Assembly: GCA_012842395.1 (NCBI GenBank)
Contig: DUSX01000001.1
Coordinates: 37,466-101,465, forward strand
Direction of reading: 5' to 3'
DNA: 64,000 nucleotides
Source of the DNA: Bacillota bacterium
GTDB lineage: Bacteria > Bacillota > SHA-98 > UBA4971
Position 1 is the stretch's first letter, and each line of letters opens with the position of its first letter. Shown piece by piece: positions 36,033-44,591 of the stretch. A program made the translations under genes and the position numbers. Under the pieces are notes generated by a model that worked only from the letters and a program-made list of their open reading frames with translations, made no database searches and was not told where the DNA came from.

Positions 36033-36884
36033 TTAGGGGCCCGGCCTGAGCCGGTATCGTTTCGGCGGTCGCCCCCTCGTTCCGTAGTCAAGCGACACCT
36101 CCACCCTGCCCTCCCTCTCGAGGGCTTCGAGATACCTCCATACAGTCTGGTAGGCTATGCCGGCACGGGTGGCAATGGCGTCCGCCCCAACCCAGCGCCC
36201 GTGCGGCACATCCCGCAAGGCTTTCAGCACCAGTTCCATGGTCTGGACGGAGAGGCCTTTGGGAAGCTCCTGTCTCGTCGACGCATGCTCGGCGCGGTGC
36301 CCGCCGGGCCCCTGCGGACCACCCGGGCCGCCGCTGCCCGCACCGCCGCTCCCTCTTCCGCTCACGCTCCCGCCCCCGCTCGCACCGGCACTCCCGCTGG
36401 CACTTGCACTTGCGCTCCCGTTTGCACTCGCGCTGCGGCTCCCGCTCTCGCTCCCGCTCCGGCCTCTGCTGGCATCGCCGCCTTGCGAGTGAGGTGCGTA
36501 GGCGGTCCTTTTCACCGGCGTCAGGTGTACCCTGATCCTGGAGATAAAGTCTGCTGCCTTGATGGGCTTCACCGCAAAGTCGTCGGCACCGGCCTCCCGG
36601 AACCTTTCAGCAAGCGCAAGACGTTCGTCCACCGTCAAAACCACCACCGGTACTGACGGATCGCGCTGCCTGATGGCTCTCACGAGAGCCACCCCGTCCA
36701 TATCGGGCATGTGATAATCTACGACGATCACGTCGAACCTCGCGCCGGCGTCTAGAAGACCCACAGCGTCCCCAGGCTTTGAGGCGGTTGTAGCCTCCCA
36801 TCCCGCAACCTCAGCGATGGCCCTGAGGGTGTAAAGGATTCCCTCGTCATCATCCACAGCTAGGATCCTCGGGCCTGCGGGCAT
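36033..36884 (-). CDS. Response regulator, CitB/DcuR-like, with long Ser/Gly/Ala linker
   Basis: Protein of 283 residues. The receiver domain has the acidic pair Asp11-Asp12 in AVDDDEG, the phospho-acceptor Asp56 in VDYHMPDMDG, and the switch Lys in DDFAVKPIKAADF. The C-terminal DNA-binding domain (about 205-283) contains TRAGIAYQTVWRYLEALEREG and a basic end, as in regulators of the citrate/dicarboxylate family. Between them, residues about 140-200 are almost only Ser, Gly, Ala, Arg and Pro, encoded by a hexamer-like repeat. It overlaps the kinase gene by 25 bp, so the two form a pair likely controlling the glutamate cluster. Confidence 0.9.
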   Translation of the reverse strand: MPAGPRILAVDDDEGILYTLRAIAEVAGWEATTASKPGDAVGLLDAGARFDVIVVDYHMPDMDGVALVRAIRQRDPSVPVVVLTVDERLALAERFREAGADDFAVKPIKAADFISRIRVHLTPVKRTAYAPHSQGGDASRGRSGSESGSRSASANGSASASASGSAGASGGGSVSGRGSGGAGSGGPGGPQGPGGHRAEHASTRQELPKGLSVQTMELVLKALRDVPHGRWVGADAIATRAGIAYQTVWRYLEALEREGRVEVSLDYGTRGRPPKRYRLRPGP

Positions 36885-38323
36885 CCCGCGTCACACTCCA
36901 CCAGTTGGCTTTCATGCGCCATCGCAGGATCGGCGCCAGGCAGCACGATACGGCAGCGGGTCCCCAACCCTTCCGAGCTGTCTATCGTCACGGCTCCGCC
37001 GTGCTCTGTCACGACCTGCCTGACAAAGGCAAGCCCCATCCCCGTGCTGCCCTTGGTAGAATAACCTTCTTCAAAGCATCGTTCAAGTACATCAGCGCTC
37101 ATGCCCTCCCCGTCGTCCGTCACGATTATGGACAGGTCGTCGCCGCACCGGTCGAAACGCACCGTAACGCTCTTCGCCCCGGCATCGATCGCGTTGTCGG
37201 TCAGGTTCGTGAGCGCCCGGACGAGGCGCACCTCGTTCGCCATGACATCGGGCAGGGCTTCGCCGACCTCAATTCTAACCCTGCCGCCCGTTTTCTCCTC
37301 AGGAAGGTGCGCCGCGAGGCGGTCAGCCACCTCACGCCCCGAGAGCCTTCTCATGAAGCCGCCGCTCATAAGCTCCCTTATCATCATGTCCATGCGGTCT
37401 GCAGCGAGGGATATCTGTCGTGCGTGGCGGCCTACCACAGGGCTGCCACTAGGAAAGTCCGCCATCGCAGATGCCAGGCCCTGGATCGTCGTGAGTGGCG
37501 TGCGGAGGTCATGCATCAGCGCGTGCATCTCACGGTAATTCCTCGCGAGCGCCGCCTCGCTCTTCATGCGCTCGATCTCAACCGACCTCGCCCGCTCCAC
37601 TTCGGACAGCCTCAAAAGCTCATGATAGTCCACCATGAACTTCGCGGTGATGACGCCGTTGGCTATGAATGCGGAGGCGATGATGAGCGCAAACGTGTTG
37701 AGGAGCGGAGCAGCACCAAGGACCTCCGCCGCTGCCTTGACATCCCACGAGAGCTCGCCGTGCCCGAAGCCAAGCCCTGTCAGAAACGGCACGATGTCGA
37801 GCCACTGAAACCCGAACAAGAGCTCCGTGACTATCACCACTGCTTCCCAGCGACTGCGCGTCACCCGGGTCCCGCTTATTCCGAGCGTCGCAACCACGGC
37901 GAGTATGCTCAGGACGGCTGGCATTCGGAAATCGTAGGTTATGCCGTAGATCTGCTGTATCAACCAATAAACCAGCGGGACCACGCACACCGGAACAAGG
38001 ATGTAGCCGAATGTCCCCCAGACCCGCTTGATGACGACGGCCTTCCGCTCGCTCTGGGCGCCGGCGCCGCCCGTCTGGCCCGCGCCCCTTTGCCCTCTCC
38101 TCATCACGTCCGCGAGGGTCATGGCTCCGAGGTATATGGGAACCGCCCTGAGGGTGTTCATTACCACCAGGCGGACACATGCGTCCAAGAGGACGGCGAC
38201 CTCTGACTCCTCCAGTGCGCGGGTGAGCAACGAAACAAGGCACAGGCTGTTCGAATTGACGAAGACGGGCAGCAAGAGAGACAGCGCGAACAAGGATGCG
38301 CCGTACCACATGACCGATATCAC
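36860..38323 (-). CDS. Membrane sensor histidine kinase
   Basis: Kinase of 487 residues. The first 225 residues contain about six hydrophobic segments, with a hydrophilic Gly/Gln/Arg stretch at 76-95 between segments, and no obvious periplasmic ligand domain. A short coiled coil (235-265) leads to the phospho-acceptor His271 in LMHDLRTPLTTIQ. The ATPase domain shows NLTDNAIDAGA, DDGEGMS and TGMGLAFV. Context suggests it senses glutamate, a dicarboxylate or the state of the carrier encoded upstream. Confidence 0.9.
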   Translation of the reverse strand: MISVMWYGASLFALSLLLPVFVNSNSLCLVSLLTRALEESEVAVLLDACVRLVVMNTLRAVPIYLGAMTLADVMRRGQRGAGQTGGAGAQSERKAVVIKRVWGTFGYILVPVCVVPLVYWLIQQIYGITYDFRMPAVLSILAVVATLGISGTRVTRSRWEAVVIVTELLFGFQWLDIVPFLTGLGFGHGELSWDVKAAAEVLGAAPLLNTFALIIASAFIANGVITAKFMVDYHELLRLSEVERARSVEIERMKSEAALARNYREMHALMHDLRTPLTTIQGLASAMADFPSGSPVVGRHARQISLAADRMDMMIRELMSGGFMRRLSGREVADRLAAHLPEEKTGGRVRIEVGEALPDVMANEVRLVRALTNLTDNAIDAGAKSVTVRFDRCGDDLSIIVTDDGEGMSADVLERCFEEGYSTKGSTGMGLAFVRQVVTEHGGAVTIDSSEGLGTRCRIVLPGADPAMAHESQLVECDAGCPQARGS

Positions 38324-38520
38324 CCTTTGCAGCGTGAAGGCCTTGCGCCGGTCTTGCCGGTGGCGGTGCCTCTTGCGGGAGGCCCGACTCCCAGGGGGGC
38401 ACGCTGGCGGAAGCCCTGGGCCTTAGCGCCTGAACCCGGCAAACGATAAACGGCAGGCGGCAAGCGCAAACCAGTGCCGCGGCTCTGCAATGCATCCACT
38501 GCCACTTGTCTACCCTACCC

Positions 38521-38590
38521 TGAAAATGGCAGTCGGGTGACGTTTTCATCCTCTCACTGGCGCCAGCCACAGGCTGGCATGGACGACTAC
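38521..38590 (-). repeat. Dispersed structured repeat, family 1, copy 1
   Basis: One of three copies in the window (others at 45932-46001 and 46004-46080). On the minus strand it reads TCGTCC, hairpin A (CCAGCC-loop-GGCTGG), GGATGA pairing with TCGTCC, then hairpin B with a conserved ACCCGACT loop. Hairpin arms differ between copies yet mostly remain paired. It lies in the leader of the sensor kinase gene and overlaps the stop of the 59-residue gene. Confidence 0.65.
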
Positions 38591-38766
38591 TTTACAAGCA
38601 AGAGCCGCAAGATGAGAGGTATCAGCACCATGCCCCCGACGATCTGCGACACTAGTCGCCGCTCTCGCAATATGTTTGCCACCACCGCAGCCGCGATCGA
38701 CCCGAGAATCACCAGGTAAAGCGGCGTAAGAGGGGTCGCGAAAGCAAGGTCGACGTAATTCGACAT
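38587..38766 (-). CDS. Small two-helix membrane protein, probable carrier partner
   Basis: Protein of 59 residues (MSNYVDLAFATPLTPLYLVI at the start). ATG 38766 follows AGGGGGAAAT. Residues 13-31 and 42-57 are hydrophobic, separated by a basic turn LRERR. It lies between the TRAP-like carrier gene (120 bp upstream) and the sensor kinase gene in the same direction. I do not recognise the family; a small accessory subunit of the carrier or a carrier-sensor link is possible. Confidence 0.65.
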   Translation of the reverse strand: MSNYVDLAFATPLTPLYLVILGSIAAAVVANILRERRLVSQIVGGMVLIPLILRLLLVK

Positions 38767-38885
38767 TCTATTTCCCCCTTGACGGGTCGTTTTCCTTCAA
38801 GCAGGCTCCCTGCACGGCCGCTGAGGATGAATCCAATCCCATCTCCCCCGCGGACGGCAGCGCCTGGAGATTAGTCCCACCGTGT

Positions 38886-40259
38886 TCAGAGAACCTTCGC
38901 CACCAGCGGCCACAGCCAGGCCACCGCAACCGACCACGCGATACATACCACCACGGGACCTATGGACTCTGCTATTATACTCGATCGAAGCCGGGCGCCC
39001 TTACCTGCCGCCTGGCTCACCAAGGTGGGCACCACCGCGATGGGTGGCAGGAGATCGCCTATCCCGGCCAGGAGCGAGAGCCCCGCGGCCGTTACTATCT
39101 CATTGCCCGAAGCTATGGCGAGCACGAGCGGAATGCCCATCACAGAGGCGGACGCGTAAGCGGAGACCGCCCCGAACGCGGGCACCACAACGGCTGCAAC
39201 GAGCGGGAGGAACCGCCCGGGGATGTCCAGGGAACCTGTGACCAAAAGGCCGCGGGCGCCCGAAAGCGTCATCACCTGCACGAACATCCCTGCTCCCACC
39301 AAGATCCCCATGACCGGCAGCGCGAGACCTACTCCCTCCACTACGCTCTTCCAGAGGGAGAACCGCTTCCCGCAGAAGAGAGTGACGAGGGTCCCCGCGG
39401 CAAAGATGAATGGCAGGCCAGGATCAGGTATCCTGCCGTTCGAAACACGGACCACTATCATGAGTCCCAGCACCACGGCAAGCGGAAGGTACACGAGCCC
39501 GCCCCTCAGAGCCTGACCGCATCTCTGCCCTCGCGACCCCTCCCGGCGGTCCGTTCCGCGGCGGCGAGGGCGCGCATCGCCGCCACATCCCGTGACGCAG
39601 CGAGAGCCGGTGCCGCCCTGACCACGACTGCCGCGATCACCACCTTGACCTGCCGGGACCGCGCTCGCCCAAAGCGTCGCCGCGATGGCAAGCGGCACGA
39701 CCATCACCAATAGAGGAAGGTCGAATCCCACGTAAGGCATGTCAATCCCGGAACCTATGATCATCGCGGGGATGTTCACTGGCGGCGCTATCATCCCGAG
39801 CAGGCAGCCCAGAGCCACGAACGCGCCCGCCCTGACCGGCGGGAAACCGGACTCCACTAGAACGGGAAGCACGAACCGCCCCGTCGTGAGTGCCGCAGCC
39901 GTAGAAGAACCGGTGAGCATGCCTGGCAGCATCACGAGGATCATCGAGGCCAACGCAAGCGGCACACGCCTCGTGGCAAACCTCCGCACCATCTGCGTGG
40001 AGATTTCCTCGAGTATGCCGGCGTCCTCGAGAGCCTTCATGAACACCATAGCGGTCGCCATCACGATTATGACGTCAAGATACCCGAACGCGCCCTCCAC
40101 AAGGTGGTGCAGCGAGGCCGCCTCGCCGCACGCCACAAGGCCCACCAGAGCGGCACCCGCTGTGGCTAGCGCCGCAGGGAGCCTCAGGGCGGTGCCCAAC
40201 ACGAGGAACGTGGCGATCATGATAATGAAGGTCAGTGTTTCTGGACCCACGTGCATCAC
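38886..40259 (-). CDS. TRAP/DctM-like large permease, organic acid carrier
   Basis: Membrane protein of 457 residues with about twelve hydrophobic segments. GMLTGSSTAAALTTGRFVLP and LGCLLGMIAPPVNIPAMII match the DctM/IT-superfamily pattern of two re-entrant loops. A hydrophilic insert of about 55 residues (207-262), Gly/Arg-rich with two Cys, splits the protein in the middle. No DctP or DctQ gene is adjacent; only the 59-residue gene follows. Position between gamma-glutamyltransferase and the kinase points to uptake of glutamate or a dicarboxylate. Confidence 0.8.
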   Translation of the reverse strand: MMHVGPETLTFIIMIATFLVLGTALRLPAALATAGAALVGLVACGEAASLHHLVEGAFGYLDVIIVMATAMVFMKALEDAGILEEISTQMVRRFATRRVPLALASMILVMLPGMLTGSSTAAALTTGRFVLPVLVESGFPPVRAGAFVALGCLLGMIAPPVNIPAMIIGSGIDMPYVGFDLPLLVMVVPLAIAATLWASAVPAGQGGDRGSRGQGGTGSRCVTGCGGDARPRRRGTDRREGSRGQRCGQALRGGLVYLPLAVVLGLMIVVRVSNGRIPDPGLPFIFAAGTLVTLFCGKRFSLWKSVVEGVGLALPVMGILVGAGMFVQVMTLSGARGLLVTGSLDIPGRFLPLVAAVVVPAFGAVSAYASASVMGIPLVLAIASGNEIVTAAGLSLLAGIGDLLPPIAVVPTLVSQAAGKGARLRSSIIAESIGPVVVCIAWSVAVAWLWPLVAKVL

Positions 40260-40624
40260 TCTTCCGGAAAGTACTTCGTGCTTCGTAGTGGTTCCTCATG
40301 GCAGCGCGCGGGCGAGGACATGAGCCGTCTGAGCGCGTATGGGCGCCTGAAGTGGCTGCCACCGCTCCCACCGCTCGCACCAGCCATCGGAGTGCCGAAA
40401 GAAAGCTTGAGATGGAGGGCTGTCGCGGCAAGGGCGAACATCAGGCAGCAGGCGGCTGCCGGTTCCCGTCGGCTTGGAGGCCTCACGTCCCAAGCTCCGG
40501 GCCCGGGTACCGGCAGCACGCCCCTGCCGGACCGGCTACGTTGCCCGGGCACGCTCCCCGGGCGCTCGCTCGGGTCGAGACCCTAAGCGACGCCCGGGGG
40601 TCCCGCGGCAGCATCCGGACCGGA
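40260..40624. other. Upstream region of the carrier gene
   Basis: About 365 bp between gamma-glutamyltransferase and the carrier gene. I see no supported gene; open frames are Arg/Pro/Ala-rich in several registers. It probably contains a promoter for the carrier-sensor genes, but no clear -35/-10 pair was found. Confidence 0.45.
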
Positions 40625-42361
40625 TCAGTATCCGATCGCGGCACCGTCGCGGCGCGGGTCCGCAGCTCCGACAAACTCGCCGGTCGTGTAGTCGATCATC
40701 ACGCCCTGGGCACCACCGAAGTAGAGATCATAGTCAGCCTTGATCGAAGAGTCATCGATGGGATACCCGAGATTCTTTAGGCCTTCAAGGACCTCAGCGG
40801 GCACCCTCGATTCGCACTCGAAGCTGTCGCTGCCGTCCCGCACATAGAACCTCGGGGCCTCGATCGCCTCCTGGAGGCTCATATTGTGGTCGATGATGTT
40901 CACAAGCAGGGTCGTCATGGTGCTGATTATGCGACCGGCACCAGGCGTCCCGATTGTGAGCAAGGGCTTTCCATCCTTTAACACGATGGTCGGCGAGATC
41001 GTCGTCCTCATCCTCTTGCCAGGTGCGATGCAGTTGGGGCTAGTCGGGTCGGTCGAGAAGTTGTACACCTCGTTATTGAGGATGATGCCGGTGCCAGGGA
41101 CCATCACCCCCGCGCCGAAGAAGGAGCTTATGGTCTGAGTGAGAGCGACCATGTTGCCGTCCTTGTCAGCGACGGAGATGTGGGTTGTGCTGGGCGACTC
41201 GTACTTCCCTTCCGTGCCCGTCGGGGCCAGGATCTCGGCCGCCTCCTCGAACTCGCCGGGCTTGATCTCCTTCGCCGGAGTCATCCGATCCATCCTGATC
41301 TCAGATGCGCGGAGCCTCGCGTAGTCCTTGGAGAGCATCTCCTGGAGCGGCACGAAGCTGAAATCCGGGTCTCCGACATACACCCTGTTATCCATGAAGG
41401 CACGCTTGAGCGCCTCGGAGATCACATGGATGCTTTGCACGCTGGTATAAGGCATAGAGGAGAGGTCGAAGTTCTCGAGGATGTTCATAGCCTCTATTAC
41501 GGTCGCGCCTCCCACGGGCGGCGGAGCGGATATGAGATCGTAGCCACGGTAGTTCCCTCGCGCGGGCCATCTCGTCACAGGCTTATAGGCGGCAAGGTCC
41601 TCTTTGGTGAGAAGCCCGCCGTTCTCCCTCATGGCCTTGTCGATAGCGTCGGCCACCTCTCCGCGGTAGAAGACGTCAGGTCCGCCCGCCGCGATCTTCC
41701 GCAAAGTCTCGGCGAGCTCGGGATTCTTCACGATGAACCCAGGGGCGGGCGGGAGCTGGTTGTCAAGGAACACTCTCGAAAGCCCCGGATCGGCTAGGAT
41801 CTTCTCATAGTTGTCCTCAACCACCTGGGCAACTGTCTCGCTGAGCGGGAACCCTTCCTCGGCAAGCTTTATGGAAGGAGCGAGGACTTGCTCAAGGCTC
41901 ATTGTGCCGTACTTCTCCAAGGCCTCGCTAAGGCCCGCCACAACGCCGGGCGTAGCCACGGATTGCCAGCCAGTCGACGGCATTCTGGACTTGGCGAACT
42001 TCTCGGCCGCAAGTTTCGGAGCCGTGGAACGGTAATCGATGGCGATCGCTTTGTCCTCTTTGGCAAGGTATATGACCATCATGCCTTCGCCGCCGATTCC
42101 GGTGGCGTTGGGCTCCACGATACCGATGGCAAACGCTGTCGCGACCGCAGCGTCAACCGCGTTGCCGCCGGCCTTTAGGATGTCCACGCCGACCTGGGCC
42201 GCTATCGGACTCGCCGCCGCCACCATACCGTTTTGGGCCCGGACTTCCTTGAGCACGGTGGCGGTGGTCGAGGCCGCCTGACCGGCCTGTGCTACAAGGA
42301 GACCCAGGAGCATCAGGACCGTCAATACAAGCGCGAAGCGTCTCGTGACCCGTCTTGCCAT
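40625..42361 (-). CDS. ggt: Gamma-glutamyltransferase, secreted
   Basis: Ntn-hydrolase of 578 residues that removes gamma-glutamyl groups and can release free glutamate. Residues 1-30 are a signal peptide. The precursor autocleaves before the nucleophile Thr392 in STTHISVADKDGN; GIGGEGMMVIYL (89-100), PPPVGGATVIEAMNIL and the C-terminal GTPGAGRIISTMTTLLVN complete the active site. Length is normal for both subunits together. It lies in the same orientation between the AstE-like gene and the carrier gene. In this context it probably feeds the glutamate mutase pathway. Confidence 0.96.
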   Translation of the reverse strand: MARRVTRRFALVLTVLMLLGLLVAQAGQAASTTATVLKEVRAQNGMVAAASPIAAQVGVDILKAGGNAVDAAVATAFAIGIVEPNATGIGGEGMMVIYLAKEDKAIAIDYRSTAPKLAAEKFAKSRMPSTGWQSVATPGVVAGLSEALEKYGTMSLEQVLAPSIKLAEEGFPLSETVAQVVEDNYEKILADPGLSRVFLDNQLPPAPGFIVKNPELAETLRKIAAGGPDVFYRGEVADAIDKAMRENGGLLTKEDLAAYKPVTRWPARGNYRGYDLISAPPPVGGATVIEAMNILENFDLSSMPYTSVQSIHVISEALKRAFMDNRVYVGDPDFSFVPLQEMLSKDYARLRASEIRMDRMTPAKEIKPGEFEEAAEILAPTGTEGKYESPSTTHISVADKDGNMVALTQTISSFFGAGVMVPGTGIILNNEVYNFSTDPTSPNCIAPGKRMRTTISPTIVLKDGKPLLTIGTPGAGRIISTMTTLLVNIIDHNMSLQEAIEAPRFYVRDGSDSFECESRVPAEVLEGLKNLGYPIDDSSIKADYDLYFGGAQGVMIDYTTGEFVGAADPRRDGAAIGY

Positions 42362-42485
42362 TGCTCTAACCTCCCCATCCGTTCTTTGTTTGTGATGTTT
42401 GTGTTACTTGTGGACTGCCTGTGCCACGCAGACTTGCCTCCTCGGCAAGGAGGCACCTTGAAGTCAGAAGTCGCTGTCGAAGTCG

Positions 42486-43787
42486 TTATCTGAGATACGC
42501 TCCGACTCCGTCCTTGACGAGCTCTGCATAGGTGGGTACGCCCGTCCACTCCGGTCTCTCGCCGTACGCCGCCCCGTGCGCGCTGAATATCGCCTCGATG
42601 GTGGCAAGCTGCGTGCCAACTCTCTTCGCAAGCGGATTCACCGGATCATTCACCACGTCCGGCTTCTCCACGCCGTCCTCCTGCCCTGGGTTGGGAGTCT
42701 CGATGAGATAGCTCGCCGCGCCGGTGCGGTCTCCCCACTCCCTGTGCGAAAGCCCGGGAAAGTCGCTTGCCGAGGGCTCGATGTTCATGATGATCCCCTG
42801 AGCTTCCAGGTCGAGCGCCGCCATGACTGCAAGGTCCAGGTTCTTCGGATTCGCCACAAGCATGTTCGCAAGCCTCGAGGTGACGCCTGACTCGTGAAGA
42901 TCAATCGCGATCGAGGCGTTCTCCCGGCTGATGAGTTGCAGAACGCTGTAGGCAAGCTGCTCGGTGGGCGTGCCGTCAGGCCTTCCCGGGTAAACCCGGT
43001 CGAGGTTGCGAGCTTCAGGGGCCTCGAACTGTTGTCCCGACGGATAGTGAACGTACTTCTCCGGGTCCGGCCCCTGATGGGCAGGATTCGTCCTGCGGTC
43101 GCCGTACCTGAAGAACCTCGGACCGCTCGCAGTGTCGATCCTGACCCAGCCTATCTCTGGGTGAAGCGTGTCCGGATAGCTTGCACCCGAGTTGTTCACA
43201 TGGGGCACGACTATGACCCTTCCGGCGGTCACTTGGGCGCGTTCCACGATCATCGTTGCCGCTATTATGCCGGCGATTTCATTGGCATGCGTTCCGCCCA
43301 CGATGACCGCGGTGGGCCCGGGCTTTCCGCTCTCGAGGTAGTAAACGGGCGTATCCATCGGCGTTCCGCGAAGCGGGGCGTGGTAGTCTGAGAGCCACCC
43401 TATCCTCGTGACCCCGTATCCGGGACGCACGTCATGCGAGACCGCGGCTTGCGCCACAAGGCCGGTCGTCCCCGCGGGGTCCGCAGCGGCGACTGCACCC
43501 GTTCCGCCGGCTCCGTCCTGCCCGCCACCAGTTGCGGCAACTGCGATGCTGCACGCCATCATAGTGGCCAGCGCCGCAAACGCGAACACGATGACGAGGC
43601 CGGGACGTGCGGCGAGGGCGCACGACACGCCAGGGGTCGCGGGCGAGGTCCGGACCCTGCCCGTTGTCGCCCTGCTGATCGTTGTCCTCACCGTGGTCGC
43701 TCTGACGCACGTGCCTTCGACTTCCCGAAGCCCGCGCCTCCGATAACCACGCCTAGTTACGCCAGTGAACGGCATAGTGCCTATCAT
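42486..43787 (-). CDS. Secreted AstE/aspartoacylase-type zinc hydrolase 1
   Basis: Protein of 433 residues. After a basic Thr-rich N-terminus, a hydrophobic segment (about 62-86, VIVFAFAALATMMACSIAVAA) acts as signal or anchor, and the true start may be an internal GTG. The zinc site of M14/AstE enzymes is visible: GGTHANEIAG with its His and Glu, and a third His in AIDLHES. RNLDRVYPGRPDGTPTE supplies substrate-binding Arg. It could cleave an N-acyl glutamate/aspartate or trim a peptide. The related gene at 44592 and the intervening DUF6305-like gene suggest a duplicated unit. Confidence 0.82.
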   Translation of the reverse strand: MIGTMPFTGVTRRGYRRRGLREVEGTCVRATTVRTTISRATTGRVRTSPATPGVSCALAARPGLVIVFAFAALATMMACSIAVAATGGGQDGAGGTGAVAAADPAGTTGLVAQAAVSHDVRPGYGVTRIGWLSDYHAPLRGTPMDTPVYYLESGKPGPTAVIVGGTHANEIAGIIAATMIVERAQVTAGRVIVVPHVNNSGASYPDTLHPEIGWVRIDTASGPRFFRYGDRRTNPAHQGPDPEKYVHYPSGQQFEAPEARNLDRVYPGRPDGTPTEQLAYSVLQLISRENASIAIDLHESGVTSRLANMLVANPKNLDLAVMAALDLEAQGIIMNIEPSASDFPGLSHREWGDRTGAASYLIETPNPGQEDGVEKPDVVNDPVNPLAKRVGTQLATIEAIFSAHGAAYGERPEWTGVPTYAELVKDGVGAYLR

Positions 43788-43831
43788 GTTGTGTGATCAG
43801 CTCCAGTCCGTATGGTGGTCTCTTGCCCGGC

Positions 43832-44437
43832 TTACTTGGCCGAAAGCATGCTCAGGAGCTCTGCCCCGGCGGCGGTCCGGTCCTGCACTACGGACACCGG
43901 GATGTTGTGCTGCTGCCCGAGCTTGTCGAAGAAGCCGTCGTCGTTCCCGGCGGCAAGCACGATGATCTTGTGGGCATAACCGGCAACAAGCTGGGCTATC
44001 TCGTCGGACTTGGCGCCGCGGCGAGCGGTTCCGCCCATGTGGACGAGGATCACGTACATTCCATTCTTCTTTGCCGTCTCGAGAAGCGACTTGACCCTAG
44101 CGATCTCCTGATCTACGTTCACGCCTGCGGAACCCAGGCCTTTTGAGCTCACGCCCACAGCGACGATGAGAGTCTTTGCGCCAGCTATGTCCTCGGGCTT
44201 GGCAAGCGCCTTGTAATCAGCGAGCGGCCCGCGCTGCTTGTCGGTGAGAAGCACCTTGATCACGAGACCGTCCGGGCTCTGTCCAGCCGAGGTAATGACC
44301 GCGGGAAGGCCGGGCTGGGGGCCCGCAGTGGCAGACGACCGATCGGAGCACAACCCGAACGCGCAAGCAGCGACCGCCGCCATGGCGAGAGCAAACACCA
44401 CGAAACCATCCTTCTTAGTCAAATCTCTCATGAACAT
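43832..44437 (-). CDS. DUF6305-like exported protein
   Basis: Protein of 201 residues starting at ATG 44437 after AAGGGAG; the longer frame to 44668 only covers leader sequence and the end of the next gene. Residues 12-34 form a hydrophobic signal or anchor. The conserved part (PAVITSAGQSPDGLVIKVLL, KTLIVAVGVSSKGLGSAG, VILVHMGGTARRGAKSDEI) resembles the DUF6305 family as I remember it. Alternating strands and Gly turns suggest a Rossmann-like fold. It sits between two AstE-like hydrolase genes, so a role in binding the same substrates is possible. Confidence 0.7.
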   Translation of the reverse strand: MFMRDLTKKDGFVVFALAMAAVAACAFGLCSDRSSATAGPQPGLPAVITSAGQSPDGLVIKVLLTDKQRGPLADYKALAKPEDIAGAKTLIVAVGVSSKGLGSAGVNVDQEIARVKSLLETAKKNGMYVILVHMGGTARRGAKSDEIAQLVAGYAHKIIVLAAGNDDGFFDKLGQQHNIPVSVVQDRTAAGAELLSMLSAK

Positions 44438-44591
44438 GACCGCAACTCCCTTCGACTCGTGCTGCCAATGCAATATGAAAGCCCTTCTGAACCGCTGGAA
44501 TCCTCCCCCCCCCTTCCTTCGCCCGCTGTCGCATCGGCGCGAGCAGCGCGGCACAACGCTTTGGCATGAGGAAACAAGCCCGCCTACCCAC

